A program made the translations under genes and the position numbers. The notes under the pieces are model-generated. The model was not told the origin of the DNA, did not search any database, and worked only from the letters and a program-made list of their open reading frames with translations. Shown here piece after piece: positions 9,187 to 20,104 of a DNA stretch of 64,000 bases (within the stretch, counting starts at the first letter, position 1; every line of letters starts with the position of its first letter). The DNA is from an uncultured Ruminiclostridium sp. (lineage in GTDB: Bacteria > Bacillota > Clostridia > Oscillospirales > Ruminococcaceae): the NCBI GenBank assembly GCA_910588335.1, contig CAJUQV010000014.1, forward strand, positions 1 to 64,000. The letters run 5' to 3'.

Positions 9187-11160
9187 ATGAAGAATTTTTT
9201 CCGCGACGGCGGATTGGTAATGTCAATCATTTCACTGATAATATTGCTGCTGTTTATGTCATCGATGACTTTTCTGCATTCTCCCGATATGTTTTGGATA
9301 TTGGCGCCGTTTATCGTGTTGGCGGCGGGCTTTGCCGTAGGAAAGTTAGTACAGGTGACAAGAAGAAATTTTCAATATTCCGCTCTTATAAGTGAAGAAA
9401 TCAAGTCGGAAAACAAAATGTCCCTGTACAGTCTTCCGATGAGCGTTGTTATTATTGACTCGCAGCGCAAAATAATCTGGTTCAACAAGGGATTTGCCAA
9501 GGATTTCTCACATGAAGCTTTCTACGGAAACTCATTTGACCTTATATCCGAGCTTCCGTTTGAGTGCTTCACAGTAGACGAAGGTATCCAGATACAGCAC
9601 GCAGGAAGATATTACCGCGCTTATGCCAATCAGCCCGTTGAAGAACATGAAAGCGACATATTCCTGATTTACCTTAGAGATATAACCGATTATGTAGACA
9701 TAATGCAGGAAAAAAAGCTTTCTCACCCCGTAGTAATGCTTATAATGATAGATAGCTTTGAGGAGCTGTTCAACAGCAGCCTTGAAAGCGAAACCGCCCA
9801 TGTGACGGTACAGATAGACAGACTTCTGGAGGACTTTATCGCGGAAACCACCGGTATTTTGAGAAAATCCTCCCGCGACAGGTTTTGGGCGGTGGTTGAA
9901 GAAAGACATATCGCTAAGCTTATTGAGGGAAAAGTCAAGCTTTTGGATAAAGCGAGAGAGATTCAGGTCAATGACAGAATGAACGTTACCTTATCAATAG
10001 GTATAGGACGAACTGCTTCCACGATCGCGGAAAGCGAGAGCTTTGCAAAACAGGCTCTTGAAATGGCACAGGGAAGAGGCGGAGACCAGGCTGCCATCAA
10101 AACAGTTACCGGATTTGAATTCTACGGCGGCGTTTCAAAAGGAATCGAACGCTCTACCAAGGTAAAGGCGAGAATCATTGCCAACCAGTTAATACAGCTT
10201 GTGGAAAGCTCCGACAGAGTTTACATAATGGGTCACAAGTTCAGCGACTTGGACAGCGTAGGCTCTTCGGTAGGCTTGGCGTGTGCTATAAGAAACCTCG
10301 GACATAAGGCGGACGTAGTAGTAAACAGTCTCGCTTCCTTAAGCACTCAGCTTATCAGTCGTTTAAACCGGCCGGACAGCCCCGATCCCCTGTTTTTGTC
10401 TCCAGAAAACGCAGTTGAAAGCATAACCGACAATTCGCTTCTGATTATTATGGATACACATAACCCTGCCATGCTTGAAAGCGGTGAGCTTCATTCAAAG
10501 GCAAAACAAGTGGTAATCATAGATCACCACAGAAAAACCGTTAACTATATCGACAATTCACTTATTTTTTATCATGAACCCTACGCATCCTCCGCATCAG
10601 AGATGGTCACGGAAATTTTGGGATATTTCGGTGAAGCGGGAAAAATATCCGCGCTTCAGGCGGAAGCTTTATTGGCAGGTATTATGTTGGACACCAAAAA
10701 CTTTACCATAAAAACCGGAGTGCGTACTTTCGAAGCGGCGGCGTTCTTACGGAAATTAGGCGCGGACACCGTTAACGTAAAAGGCCTTTTCGCCAACTCC
10801 ATAGAAAATTACCGCCAGAAGGTCGCGCTTGTTTCCAATGCGGAAATATATAAACGCTGCGCCGTAGCCACTACCACCATGTTCAGCCCGGATATGCGTC
10901 TTATAGCGCCACAGGCGGCAGACGAGCTTCTGAACATAGAAAACGTGGATGCTTCGTTTGTATATTACCGCAACATAGGAGACGAAATATATGTAAGCGC
11001 CCGCTCACTTGGCGCTCTTAACGTTCAGTTGGTAATGGAGTACTTAGGCGGCGGAGGTCATCAGACAATGGCCGCGGCGCAGCTAAAAAGCATTTCTCTT
11101 GAAGACGCCGAAAAGAGAGTAAAGGAAGCAATAGACAATTATTACGACAGCGTAAGCTGA
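9187..11160 (+). CDS. gdpP: Cyclic-di-AMP phosphodiesterase GdpP
   Basis: It hydrolyses c-di-AMP to pApA and so sets the level of this essential second messenger, which controls potassium and cell-wall stress in Gram-positives. The 657 residues comprise two N-terminal membrane helices (about 11-55), a PAS-like segment, a degenerate GGDEF domain (about 160-300, no GGDEF motif) and a DHH/DHHA1 module. The DHH part shows GHKFSDLDSVGS, IIDHHRKT and the DHHA1 motif GGGGHQTM. The start at 9187 is chosen because GAGAGG precedes it and the upstream Met/Arg codons do not belong to the family. It lies 28 bases after the RNase J gene. gdpP-rplI-dnaB order is conserved in Firmicutes. Confidence 0.95.
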   Translation: MKNFFRDGGLVMSIISLIILLLFMSSMTFLHSPDMFWILAPFIVLAAGFAVGKLVQVTRRNFQYSALISEEIKSENKMSLYSLPMSVVIIDSQRKIIWFNKGFAKDFSHEAFYGNSFDLISELPFECFTVDEGIQIQHAGRYYRAYANQPVEEHESDIFLIYLRDITDYVDIMQEKKLSHPVVMLIMIDSFEELFNSSLESETAHVTVQIDRLLEDFIAETTGILRKSSRDRFWAVVEERHIAKLIEGKVKLLDKAREIQVNDRMNVTLSIGIGRTASTIAESESFAKQALEMAQGRGGDQAAIKTVTGFEFYGGVSKGIERSTKVKARIIANQLIQLVESSDRVYIMGHKFSDLDSVGSSVGLACAIRNLGHKADVVVNSLASLSTQLISRLNRPDSPDPLFLSPENAVESITDNSLLIIMDTHNPAMLESGELHSKAKQVVIIDHHRKTVNYIDNSLIFYHEPYASSASEMVTEILGYFGEAGKISALQAEALLAGIMLDTKNFTIKTGVRTFEAAAFLRKLGADTVNVKGLFANSIENYRQKVALVSNAEIYKRCAVATTTMFSPDMRLIAPQAADELLNIENVDASFVYYRNIGDEIYVSARSLGALNVQLVMEYLGGGGHQTMAAAQLKSISLEDAEKRVKEAIDNYYDSVS

Positions 11161-11164
11161 AATA

Positions 11165-11407
11165 AGAAACTGTTCCAATAGAAATGGTGGGCGGATTTTC
11201 GAGCATATTTTTTTGATGACAAGGCAAAAATCCGCAGGCGGGCAGCTTATGTGATAAGCCCGTCAAGGATTTTTAACACACGATGTGTTAGTCATTGGCC
11301 CAAAGTCGGCGCAAGGACGCGCCGACAACAAAGCAAATGACAAAACGCAAGTCAGCGGCAAAATATGCCGAAAAGATGTGCGCCAATTCCTATTGGAACA
11401 GTTTCTA
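11165..11407 (+). repeat. MITE-like element with GAAACTGTTCC terminal inverted repeats
   Basis: The left end GAAACTGTTCCAATAG (from 11168) and right end CTATTGGAACAGTTTC (to about 11404) are perfect inverted repeats, flanked on both sides by TAA, a possible 3-base target duplication. The interior holds further inverted repeats and no protein gene. Its end segments (ggcggattttcgag and gccgaaaagatgtgcg) closely match the element at 56641-56805. It separates gdpP from rplI. Confidence 0.75.
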
Positions 11408-11507
11408 AACCAAAGGAAAAACAATTATAAAAAACTCCGTAATTGTTTTTAAACCTGTATTTTCGGTGCCACTGCACCGATATGCTTAAAACGAAAGGTG
11501 GAAAAAA

Positions 11508-11960
11508 ATGAAAGTAATTTTACTGGAAGATGTAAAAGGCACAGGGAAAAAGGGCGAAATCAAAGAAGTAAAGGACGGCTACGCCCGGAACTGTCTTATT
11601 GCAAAAAAACTCGCGGTGGAGGCTACTGCCGCCAATATGAACCTTCTGGAAGGACAAAAAGCGTCCGCACAGCACAAAATTGACGTTGAAATTGCAAATG
11701 CCAAGGAAATTGCCTCAAAAATAGATGGAAAAACCGTAAAAATTATGGCAAAGGGCGGCACAAGCGGCAGACTTTTCGGAGCCGTAACCGCCAAGGATAT
11801 TTCGGCACAGATAAAAAAACAGTTTAACTGCGACATCGACAAAAGGAAGCTTGTTCTTGACAGCGAAATAAAGACCTTTGGCGGCTTTGGAGCGGAAGCA
11901 AGACTTTATAACGGAGTTTCCGCAAAATTTACCGTAATGGTTGAGCAAATCACGGAATAA
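11508..11960 (+). CDS. rplI: 50S ribosomal protein L9
   Basis: A 150-residue protein of normal L9 length. The N-terminal domain is typical: MKVILLEDVKGTGKKGEI, then the conserved VKDGYARNCLI helix. A long connecting helix and a C-terminal domain follow. L9 binds 23S rRNA at the base of the L1 stalk and affects reading-frame maintenance. GAAAGGTGG lies 7 bases before the ATG. It stands between gdpP and dnaB, as in B. subtilis, but the spacing to gdpP is enlarged by an inserted repeat. A small hairpin (tcggtgccactgcaccga, about 11464-11481) precedes the ribosome binding site. Confidence 0.97.
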   Translation: MKVILLEDVKGTGKKGEIKEVKDGYARNCLIAKKLAVEATAANMNLLEGQKASAQHKIDVEIANAKEIASKIDGKTVKIMAKGGTSGRLFGAVTAKDISAQIKKQFNCDIDKRKLVLDSEIKTFGGFGAEARLYNGVSAKFTVMVEQITE

Positions 11961-12028
11961 TATTTTCGCGGGGACTTTTTGGAAAAAAATAAAAGCTGCG
12001 AAGACAATCATCAGCCACTGACTTTGCT

Positions 12029-12050
12029 GTCCTATTGCTTGCAATAGGAC
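12029..12050 (+). other. Perfect hairpin between rplI and dnaB
   Basis: The palindrome gtcctattg-cttg-caataggac has a 9-base stem and tetraloop and no U-tract. Its arms resemble the CCTATTGG ends of the GAAACTGTTCC-type elements at 11.2 and 56.7 kb, so it may be a remnant of one. It is not a convincing terminator. Confidence 0.4.
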
Positions 12051-12096
12051 TACAATAATTGAACTATTTGTCTAAAATTTGTTAAGGAAGTGTTTT

Positions 12097-13443
12097 ATGC
12101 CCGCTACTATTGATCTGTCGGAAATAAATCTGCCCTTTAACCTGGACGCCGAACAGGCGGTATTGGGCGCCGTCTTAGTCGAAACGCCGTCCGTTTCGGA
12201 AATAACCGCCAATCTGCGTCCGGAACACTTTAAAATACAGCTTCACAGCGATTTGTTCTCCGTTATCTACCAGATGAACATATCGGGACAGCAAATAGAC
12301 ATTGTGACCTTAATGGAAAATTCCCTGCGACAAGGGATATTTGAATCCGATGAGGAAGCAAAATCATACCTGATGAAGCTGGCGGATTCCTCCATAACTC
12401 CCTCTACTATTGAAAGCTATATCAAGATAATCCGCGATAAGTACATGGTGCGGCAGCTTATGACAATATCAAAAGAGATATTTGACCTTGCAGCAGCCGG
12501 AACGGAAGAAACCTCAGTACTTTTGGATCTTGCGGAAAAGAAAATATTTGACATAAGAGACGAAAAAGATCTTCACGGCCTCACCCATATAAAGCCGTTG
12601 GTAACCCAGCAGCTCGAAGCTCTGTCCGAGCTTGCCGAAAACCCCGAAAGCGCTCACGGTTCGGGACTCAGCACCTCTTACTCAAGTCTCGATAAAATAA
12701 TTTACGGGCTTAATCCTTCGGATTTCATACTTATTGCCGCCCGCCCCGGTATGGGTAAAACCTCGTTTGCCACAAATATTGCCGCCAATGTTGCCAAAAA
12801 CTATAAAAATCAAAAAATATGTATTTTTTCTTTGGAAATGTCGAAAGAACAAATAGCGGCTCGTATTCTCCAAAGTGAGGCGAGACTTTCATCCGACGCC
12901 CTGCGCACCGGTATAATACCCGACAGCAAGTGGACGGATATAGGCGAAGCGGTGGACGTTTTGTCGCAGGTGGAAATATACATTGACGATACCGCCAATA
13001 TTTCCTTGGGAGAAATGAAAGCGAAGCTCAGACGAATGAAAAATTTGGGTCTGGTTATTATAGACTATTTGCAGCTTATGTCGACGGGAAGACGTGACGG
13101 GAACAGAGTGGCGGAAATTTCCGAAATTACCAGAAACCTCAAAATAATGGCAAAGGAGCTAAATGTTCCGGTAATAAGCCTGTCCCAGCTTTCACGAGGT
13201 CCGGAACAGCGTCCCGATAAGCGCCCCATGCTATCCGACCTCCGCGATTCCGGTTCAATCGAACAGGACGCGGATATAGTAATGTTTCTTTATCGTGACG
13301 GATATTACAATAAAGAAGCGGAATATCCAAACGCCTGCGAATGTATAGTCGCAAAGAACAGGCATGGTGAAACCGGAACTGTTCCCATGAACTGGGAGGG
13401 CGAGTATACGCGTTTTACGGGGGTAGACTATACCCATGCTTAA
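12097..13443 (+). CDS. dnaB: Replicative DNA helicase DnaB (DnaC in Bacillus)
   Basis: The hexameric helicase that unwinds DNA at the fork. The 448 residues give an N-terminal primase-interaction domain (LPFNLDAEQAVLGAVL) and a RecA-like domain with Walker A ARPGMGKTSFA, Walker B LGLVIIDYLQLM, and SQLSRGPEQRPDKRPMLSDL with the DSGSIEQDAD region, all standard. The start at 12097 is preferred over 12079 because AAGGAAG sits 8 bases before the ATG and the encoded MPATIDLSEINLPFN matches the family N-terminus. It overlaps the start of tilS by 8 bases, implying coupled translation. Confidence 0.97.
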   Translation: MPATIDLSEINLPFNLDAEQAVLGAVLVETPSVSEITANLRPEHFKIQLHSDLFSVIYQMNISGQQIDIVTLMENSLRQGIFESDEEAKSYLMKLADSSITPSTIESYIKIIRDKYMVRQLMTISKEIFDLAAAGTEETSVLLDLAEKKIFDIRDEKDLHGLTHIKPLVTQQLEALSELAENPESAHGSGLSTSYSSLDKIIYGLNPSDFILIAARPGMGKTSFATNIAANVAKNYKNQKICIFSLEMSKEQIAARILQSEARLSSDALRTGIIPDSKWTDIGEAVDVLSQVEIYIDDTANISLGEMKAKLRRMKNLGLVIIDYLQLMSTGRRDGNRVAEISEITRNLKIMAKELNVPVISLSQLSRGPEQRPDKRPMLSDLRDSGSIEQDADIVMFLYRDGYYNKEAEYPNACECIVAKNRHGETGTVPMNWEGEYTRFTGVDYTHA

Positions 13444-14446
13444 AGAAATAAACAATAGAAGCCATATTGCCGATACAGTCATAAATAAAGTGCTTTCCGC
13501 CATAAAAAATCACAATATGATAAATAAAGACGAAAAAATTATAGTCGCACTAAGCGGAGGAGCAGACAGCGTAACCCTTATTCACTGCCTTAATAAAATA
13601 AAGGAAGAGATTGGTTTTGAATTGTCCGCCTGTCATGTTAATCACAATCTGAGAGGTGCGGAAAGCGACAGTGATCAGGCCTTTGCGGAAGCGCTGTGCA
13701 AAGAAATGAATATTCCTTTAAAAATATTTTCAATAGATGTGTCAAAAGCCATGGAAAAGCATACAAGCGTTGAGGAAACGGCAAGAACACTGAGATATCG
13801 AGCCTTTTTGGAGGAATCGGCGCGTTTAAGCGCAAAAGTGGCCACCGCTCACAATTCCTGCGACAATACCGAAACGGTTTTTTTGAATCTGCTAAGGGGT
13901 ACGGGTCTAAAAGGCCTATGCGGAATCCCTCCGGTAAGGGATTATTTGATAAGGCCGCTTATTTTATGTACCCGCGAAGAAATAGAGGCGTATTGCGATA
14001 TAAACGGGCTGAGATATGTAACCGATAAAACAAATTTCTCAACCGCATATACACGCAATAAGATAAGGCTTGAGATTTTGCCGAAACTGTTGGAAATAAA
14101 CCCATCGCTTTACGGGGGCGTAAACCGCATGACCGCCGCACTCTCGGAAGACAGTGTCTTTCTTGAAAATATGGCAAAAAAAGAACTCTGCGCTGCAAAA
14201 ATCGGCGATAAAACATATGACAGCGAAAGACTCGCTTCCCTTCCCCGTCCGATTCTGACCAGAGCCATTTCACTTATTCTGAAAGAACGGGATATCGAAC
14301 CAACCGCAATAAAGATAAAAGGCTTTGAAGAAATAATAAAATCGGGAACGGGAAAAATCAACATAGAGAAGAATAAATTTGCCATAGTCCGAAAAGGAAA
14401 GGCCGAAATACAGATTGTAATACAAAAATATCGAAAAAAGAACTGA
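13436..14446 (+). CDS. tilS: tRNA(Ile)-lysidine synthase TilS (short form)
   Basis: It converts C34 of tRNA-Ile(CAU) to lysidine using lysine and ATP, allowing AUA decoding. The PP-loop ATPase motif is clear (IVALSGGADSVTLIH), followed by HVNHNLRGAESD, which is typical of TilS. At 336 residues it is close to the short Aquifex-type enzyme and lacks most of the long C-terminal region found in E. coli or B. subtilis TilS. Its ATG overlaps the end of dnaB. tilS-hpt-ftsH order is conserved in Firmicutes. Confidence 0.93.
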   Translation: MLKEINNRSHIADTVINKVLSAIKNHNMINKDEKIIVALSGGADSVTLIHCLNKIKEEIGFELSACHVNHNLRGAESDSDQAFAEALCKEMNIPLKIFSIDVSKAMEKHTSVEETARTLRYRAFLEESARLSAKVATAHNSCDNTETVFLNLLRGTGLKGLCGIPPVRDYLIRPLILCTREEIEAYCDINGLRYVTDKTNFSTAYTRNKIRLEILPKLLEINPSLYGGVNRMTAALSEDSVFLENMAKKELCAAKIGDKTYDSERLASLPRPILTRAISLILKERDIEPTAIKIKGFEEIIKSGTGKINIEKNKFAIVRKGKAEIQIVIQKYRKKN

Positions 14447-14475
14447 AAATACACACATAAATTTCATAAATTCAT

Positions 14476-14504
14476 TTGATTTTTTTATAAGACTATGTTA
14501 TAAT
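14476..14504 (+). promoter_or_regulatory. Sigma-A promoter before hpt-ftsH
   Basis: TTGATT (14476-14481), a 17-base spacer and TATAAT (14499-14504) lie just after tilS and about 60 bases before the hpt start, so hpt and ftsH can be transcribed independently of the upstream operon. Confidence 0.7.
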
Positions 14505-14563
14505 ATTCTGAAAGACTGAAAAGGAGTTCCTTTTTTGCCGCGGCAAAGGGAAAAAGACACAAA

Positions 14564-15121
14564 ATGAACAGCAGCATTGAAAAAATACTTTTTACCGAGG
14601 AAGAAATAAGGGAAAAAGTTAAACAAACAGGAAAAAAAATTTCCAACGATTACAGGGATAAAAATCTCGTTCTGGTAGGAATACTCAAGGGCAGTGTGAT
14701 ATTTATGTCCGATTTGATGAGAGCTATCGACACAGACTGCAAGATAGCGTTTCTTACCGCCAAATCATACGGAAACAGTACGGTCTCCTCCGGAAAAATC
14801 GAATTGGAAGACACTCTTAAAGACTCATTGGGAGAAGATATAGCGGGTAAAGATATTATTCTTGTTGAAGATATCTTGGATACTGCCGCCACTCTTTACG
14901 CGGTCAGGGAAAAAATAAAAGAGCTTAATCCCTCATCAATCAGGATATGTACGTTTATCGAAAGAAACATCAAAAGAAATATTAACCTGATACCCGATTA
15001 CAAGTGCTTTGATATACAGGACGGTTTTATTGTGGGATACGGTATGGACTACGCCCAAAATTACAGAAATCTTCCTTATGTAGGTATATTAAAGCCTGAA
15101 ATATATACAATAACAAATTAG
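14564..15121 (+). CDS. hpt: Hypoxanthine phosphoribosyltransferase
   Basis: A purine-salvage enzyme that joins hypoxanthine or guanine to PRPP to form IMP or GMP. The 185-residue protein has the PRPP-binding signature ILVEDILDTAATL and the flexible-loop region with LTAKSYGNST. The C-terminal base-binding segment with DYKCFDIQDGFIVGYGMDY is typical of Firmicute Hpt. It lies 26 bases before ftsH, the normal partner in this neighbourhood. In B. subtilis, HprT also helps FtsH expression. Confidence 0.95.
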   Translation: MNSSIEKILFTEEEIREKVKQTGKKISNDYRDKNLVLVGILKGSVIFMSDLMRAIDTDCKIAFLTAKSYGNSTVSSGKIELEDTLKDSLGEDIAGKDIILVEDILDTAATLYAVREKIKELNPSSIRICTFIERNIKRNINLIPDYKCFDIQDGFIVGYGMDYAQNYRNLPYVGILKPEIYTITN

Positions 15122-15147
15122 AGCAAAGACAAGGAAAGGCGGAATAT

Positions 15148-17157
<2,010 letters not shown>

Positions 17158-17235
17158 TACTATCTTTGGTCAAATGCCTATCACTGATAAATTTGGAATA
17201 TAAAGCCAAAATAAAAATTTAAAAACTGTAACAAC

Positions 17236-17277
17236 AAATCCGAACCTCACTGCAAAATGCGAGGTTCGGATTTAAAT
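17236..17277 (+). terminator. Bidirectional terminator between ftsH and the radical SAM gene
   Basis: Perfect 13-base arms aaatccgaacctc (17236-17248) and gaggttcggattt (17261-17273) surround a 12-base loop, with T-rich sequence downstream. It serves the convergent ftsH and radical SAM genes. Confidence 0.8.
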
Positions 17278-17326
17278 TTTATAAAAGAGCATATCCTTTT
17301 ATTTGATTAAACAAACATTTCGACGA

Positions 17327-18211
17327 CTATAAATGTTTTAAATTTATACGGTAATCTCTTAAAACACTCTCATCGTATTTTTTCAGTATACCGTTTATTT
17401 CGTTTATCAGCGCTGTCTTTTCCAAAGGCAGATCGCCGTGAAGCTGAAACAGATTCGACGCGCCGAGAGCCGCAAAATGTGTCCTTATTTCAAGCCCTTC
17501 AATAAGAAGCATAAGTTCCTCCAGCTTTTCTTTTTCACTTTCCTCCTCCCATGTTCCGCGCAATATTTCACCGTACAACTCAGAATTTGGATAAACCGTA
17601 AGCATTGAAGCGCCTATTATTTGGGGCTGTAATCTATTAAAAATATTAATTGTATTTATGATTCCCTTCCCCGATTTTCCCTTACCGTATATTCCCGCAA
17701 GATAAAAAATATCATACTCAATATTTGCCTCGTCGAGTTTTGCACATTGTTCTATGATATCCTTTGATTCATATCCCTTGTTCATAAATGAAAGTGCCTC
17801 GTCATCGCCCGTTTCAACGCCTATTGTTATTCGGTTATAGCCCAACACACGCAGTGATCTGAGCTCATCGACACTTTTAGGCGTTATATCCGTTATTCTT
17901 GCAAAACAGCCTATACTGTCCAGCTTGTGAAGATACTGTTTAGCTATGTTGGCTATTACCTTAAGCTTTTCCGTACTTAATACAAACGGGTTTGCTCCCA
18001 CAAGAAAAAGCCTCGTCACTTTGGGCATATTACGATATATCTCGATTATATCGGCTTCTATCTCACTAATCTGCGACATTCTGAATTTAAAAGGTATATC
18101 ATCATATAATGTGCAGAATTTGCAATTATGGTGCGTACATCCCGCAGTAACCTGCAAAAGAGCCGACCATGCCTCATAGGGCGGCCGCCAAATCGTTCCC
18201 GTAAAATTCAT
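17327..18211 (-). CDS. Radical SAM protein, uncharacterised family (Cx4CxxC cluster motif)
   Basis: A 294-residue radical SAM enzyme whose substrate is unknown. The [4Fe-4S] motif is CTHHNCKFC near residues 25-33, with four residues between the first two cysteines instead of the usual three. This variant is known from some radical SAM families. A TIM-barrel-like middle follows, with GVETGDDEALSFMNKGY (SAM-binding GxETG-type motif). It has no extra iron-sulfur domain, B12 domain or SPASM domain. Clostridial genomes carry many relatives annotated only as radical SAM proteins. It is a lone gene with its own promoter and a 200-base leader. Confidence 0.85.
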   Translation of the reverse strand: MNFTGTIWRPPYEAWSALLQVTAGCTHHNCKFCTLYDDIPFKFRMSQISEIEADIIEIYRNMPKVTRLFLVGANPFVLSTEKLKVIANIAKQYLHKLDSIGCFARITDITPKSVDELRSLRVLGYNRITIGVETGDDEALSFMNKGYESKDIIEQCAKLDEANIEYDIFYLAGIYGKGKSGKGIINTINIFNRLQPQIIGASMLTVYPNSELYGEILRGTWEEESEKEKLEELMLLIEGLEIRTHFAALGASNLFQLHGDLPLEKTALINEINGILKKYDESVLRDYRINLKHL

Positions 18212-18245
18212 ACCGAAATTCCTCCCAATAATTTATCCGAAAAGC

Positions 18246-18366
18246 TTTCCGTGATCCATAATCCAAAAATAATTCTACACAAAGGAGGCAGCAAATATCA
18301 CTGAGCAAGGCGGAGAACGAAGTCGGGCTGCTTACCCAAATCCGTCAAAGACGACAATGAAGCCAT
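18246..18366 (-). other. Leader of the radical SAM gene with a possible 22-codon upstream ORF
   Basis: Read on the minus strand from 18367, ATG GCT TCA TTG begins an open frame of 22 codons that stops at TGA before the radical SAM start. It has no good ribosome binding site. The segment is GC-richer than its surroundings and looks like an inserted or decayed fragment. Coding status is unsupported. Confidence 0.25.
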
Positions 18367-18416
18367 GTTAAATTTTAATTGCCTTACTGTGCTGAATTAT
18401 TTATTGGATTGTTATA

Positions 18417-18445
18417 AGTATAACACTTTATCCGAACACTGTAAA
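18417..18445 (-). promoter_or_regulatory. Sigma-A promoter of the radical SAM gene
   Basis: On the minus strand, TTTACA, a 17-base spacer and TATACT. The start site would give a leader of about 200 bases before the ATG at 18211. Confidence 0.6.
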
Positions 18446-18488
18446 GTACGATTATTTTCTATACATGGTATTTAAAAAGATACCTTTA

Positions 18489-18517
18489 TTGACAGCCTCT
18501 TACTATTATGTTATACT
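18489..18517 (+). promoter_or_regulatory. Sigma-A promoter of the HxlR-type regulator gene
   Basis: TTGACA (18489-18494), a 17-base spacer and TATACT (18512-18517) form a near-consensus promoter 60 bases upstream of the start codon. Confidence 0.75.
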
Positions 18518-18576
18518 TTTATAGAAGGTAATACCAACACATTTTTCGGAATGGATGAATATAAAAAGGAGCGGTT

Positions 18577-18915
18577 ATGTCGGAAAATAAGCATTCACAG
18601 CCGGAACAGCTTGCAAAATGCCGGTCGATGTGCAGACTTCAGTCGGTTATAAGCGGTAAATGGAAAATACTGATTATATGGTATATATCGTTTTATAAAA
18701 TGCAAAGATTTAACGAGCTTCGGCGCAGATTGGACGGCATTACACACGCCACCCTGACCAAACAACTGCGGGAACTGGAGGATGACGGATTTATCAGACG
18801 AACGGTATACGCAGAAGTACCTCCGAGGGTAGAATATACGCTTACCGAAATGGGAATCGGTTTTGTGCCTGTTTTAATGGCTATGCAAAATTGGAGCGAA
18901 GAAAATTTATTATAA
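18577..18915 (+). CDS. HxlR-family winged-helix transcriptional regulator
   Basis: A 112-residue DNA-binding protein. The HxlR pattern is clear: a cysteine early in the protein (CRSMC), ISGKWKILIIWYI, then FNELRRRLDGITHATLTKQLRELEDDGFI as the recognition helix region, and the wing EVPPRVEYTLTEMG. HxlR regulators sense oxidants or electrophiles, often through the N-terminal cysteine, and usually control a neighbouring redox gene. Here the neighbours are a convergent sensor kinase and a divergent radical SAM gene, so the target is unclear. AAAGGAG precedes the ATG. Confidence 0.9.
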   Translation: MSENKHSQPEQLAKCRSMCRLQSVISGKWKILIIWYISFYKMQRFNELRRRLDGITHATLTKQLRELEDDGFIRRTVYAEVPPRVEYTLTEMGIGFVPVLMAMQNWSEENLL

Positions 18916-18970
18916 AAATTCCCTTTATATCAATAGGGCAGTATTACGTTTCCGAATTTTGTAAAAACTC

Positions 18971-20104
18971 CTATAAAATCGGAATCCTAAGAACAAACTC
19001 CACCGTTTCTCCCTCGCTCTTAGCTTCAATAGTTCCCCCATGCAGCTCGGCAATCTTTCCGGCAATGGCAAGACCAAGTCCGGCGCCGCCTTTATTTGTT
19101 CCTCTTGAGCTGTCCAAACGGAAAAACTGTTCAAATAAACGCGCAAGCTTTTCCGGCGGTATATGATCTCCCCTGTTCTTGATGCTTACGGCAATACAAC
19201 CCTCTGATGACTGCGCATTTATATCAATTACCGTATTTTCATAGCAGTAAAAAACCGCATTCCGAAGCAGATTGTCTATCACTCTTTGCAGCTTGTCAGC
19301 GTCGCATTTTATCATAATGTTTTCCGCCGCGTGAAGTGAGTAGGTAAGATTTTTTTCATTCAACATCGGCTGAAATTCGTAGGCGGACTGTTCAAGAAGG
19401 CGTGTAAGATTTACGCTGCTGTACTGTAACTCTATATCTGTAAGATTGAACCTTGTTATATCAAAAAACTCGTTGATTAAATCCTCCAGTCTCATAGCTT
19501 TATCAAGAGAAATGGCAAGATATTTTTGCCGAAGCTCAACGGATACTTCCTTTTCGTCCCGAAGCAATGTCAAATAGCCTACTACCGAAGTTAAAGGAGT
19601 TTTCAAATCATGAGCAAGGTAGACGATAAGGTCATTTTTTCGCTGCTCCGACATTTTCGCTTCCGCCGTTCTGCGTTCCAACGCCTGCCTTACGGTGCGA
19701 AATCCCTCCTCTATTTCATTCAGCTCATAAGAAAGGCTGATTTCCGCCGAATTATCGGTTGTCATTTTAAGCAGCGCTTCCTGTATTTCAATAAGGTATT
19801 TCGTATACATCCTAATACAAAGTCTGAAAGAAACAAACAATATTATAACCACCGCCACGCAAATGAAGTATATTTCTCTTTCTCTGAATGCCCAGTATAT
19901 ATTGGAAGCCGTACCGTAATCCATATGAAAAAAGTATTTGAGAAATGTTACGATCAGCTCCCCCAATGAACCGCTTATTAAAGCGTATATAAACATTAAA
20001 GCTATAATTAATCCGCCGAATATGAATACATTATAAAGTATGAACCTTACGGTAAGCTTTTTTTTAAGCAATGTAAAACTGTTACGGTATTTTTTATTTT
20101 TCAA
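18971..20104 (-). CDS. VanS-like sensor histidine kinase
   Basis: A 377-residue membrane kinase with two helices (about 20-42 and 76-96), a short extracytoplasmic loop, a HAMP-like linker and a kinase core. The phosphorylated histidine is H165 in YLAHDLKTPLTSVVGYL. The N box (DNLLRNAVFY) and G2 box (GAGLGLAIAGKIAELHGG) are intact. The arrangement and sequence around the H box and linker (AEQRKND-like) closely resemble VanS of vancomycin-resistance systems. It overlaps the response regulator gene by 11 bases. No van ligase, dehydrogenase or dipeptidase gene is nearby, so a resistance role cannot be inferred. Confidence 0.9.
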   Translation of the reverse strand: MKNKKYRNSFTLLKKKLTVRFILYNVFIFGGLIIALMFIYALISGSLGELIVTFLKYFFHMDYGTASNIYWAFREREIYFICVAVVIILFVSFRLCIRMYTKYLIEIQEALLKMTTDNSAEISLSYELNEIEEGFRTVRQALERRTAEAKMSEQRKNDLIVYLAHDLKTPLTSVVGYLTLLRDEKEVSVELRQKYLAISLDKAMRLEDLINEFFDITRFNLTDIELQYSSVNLTRLLEQSAYEFQPMLNEKNLTYSLHAAENIMIKCDADKLQRVIDNLLRNAVFYCYENTVIDINAQSSEGCIAVSIKNRGDHIPPEKLARLFEQFFRLDSSRGTNKGGAGLGLAIAGKIAELHGGTIEAKSEGETVEFVLRIPIL

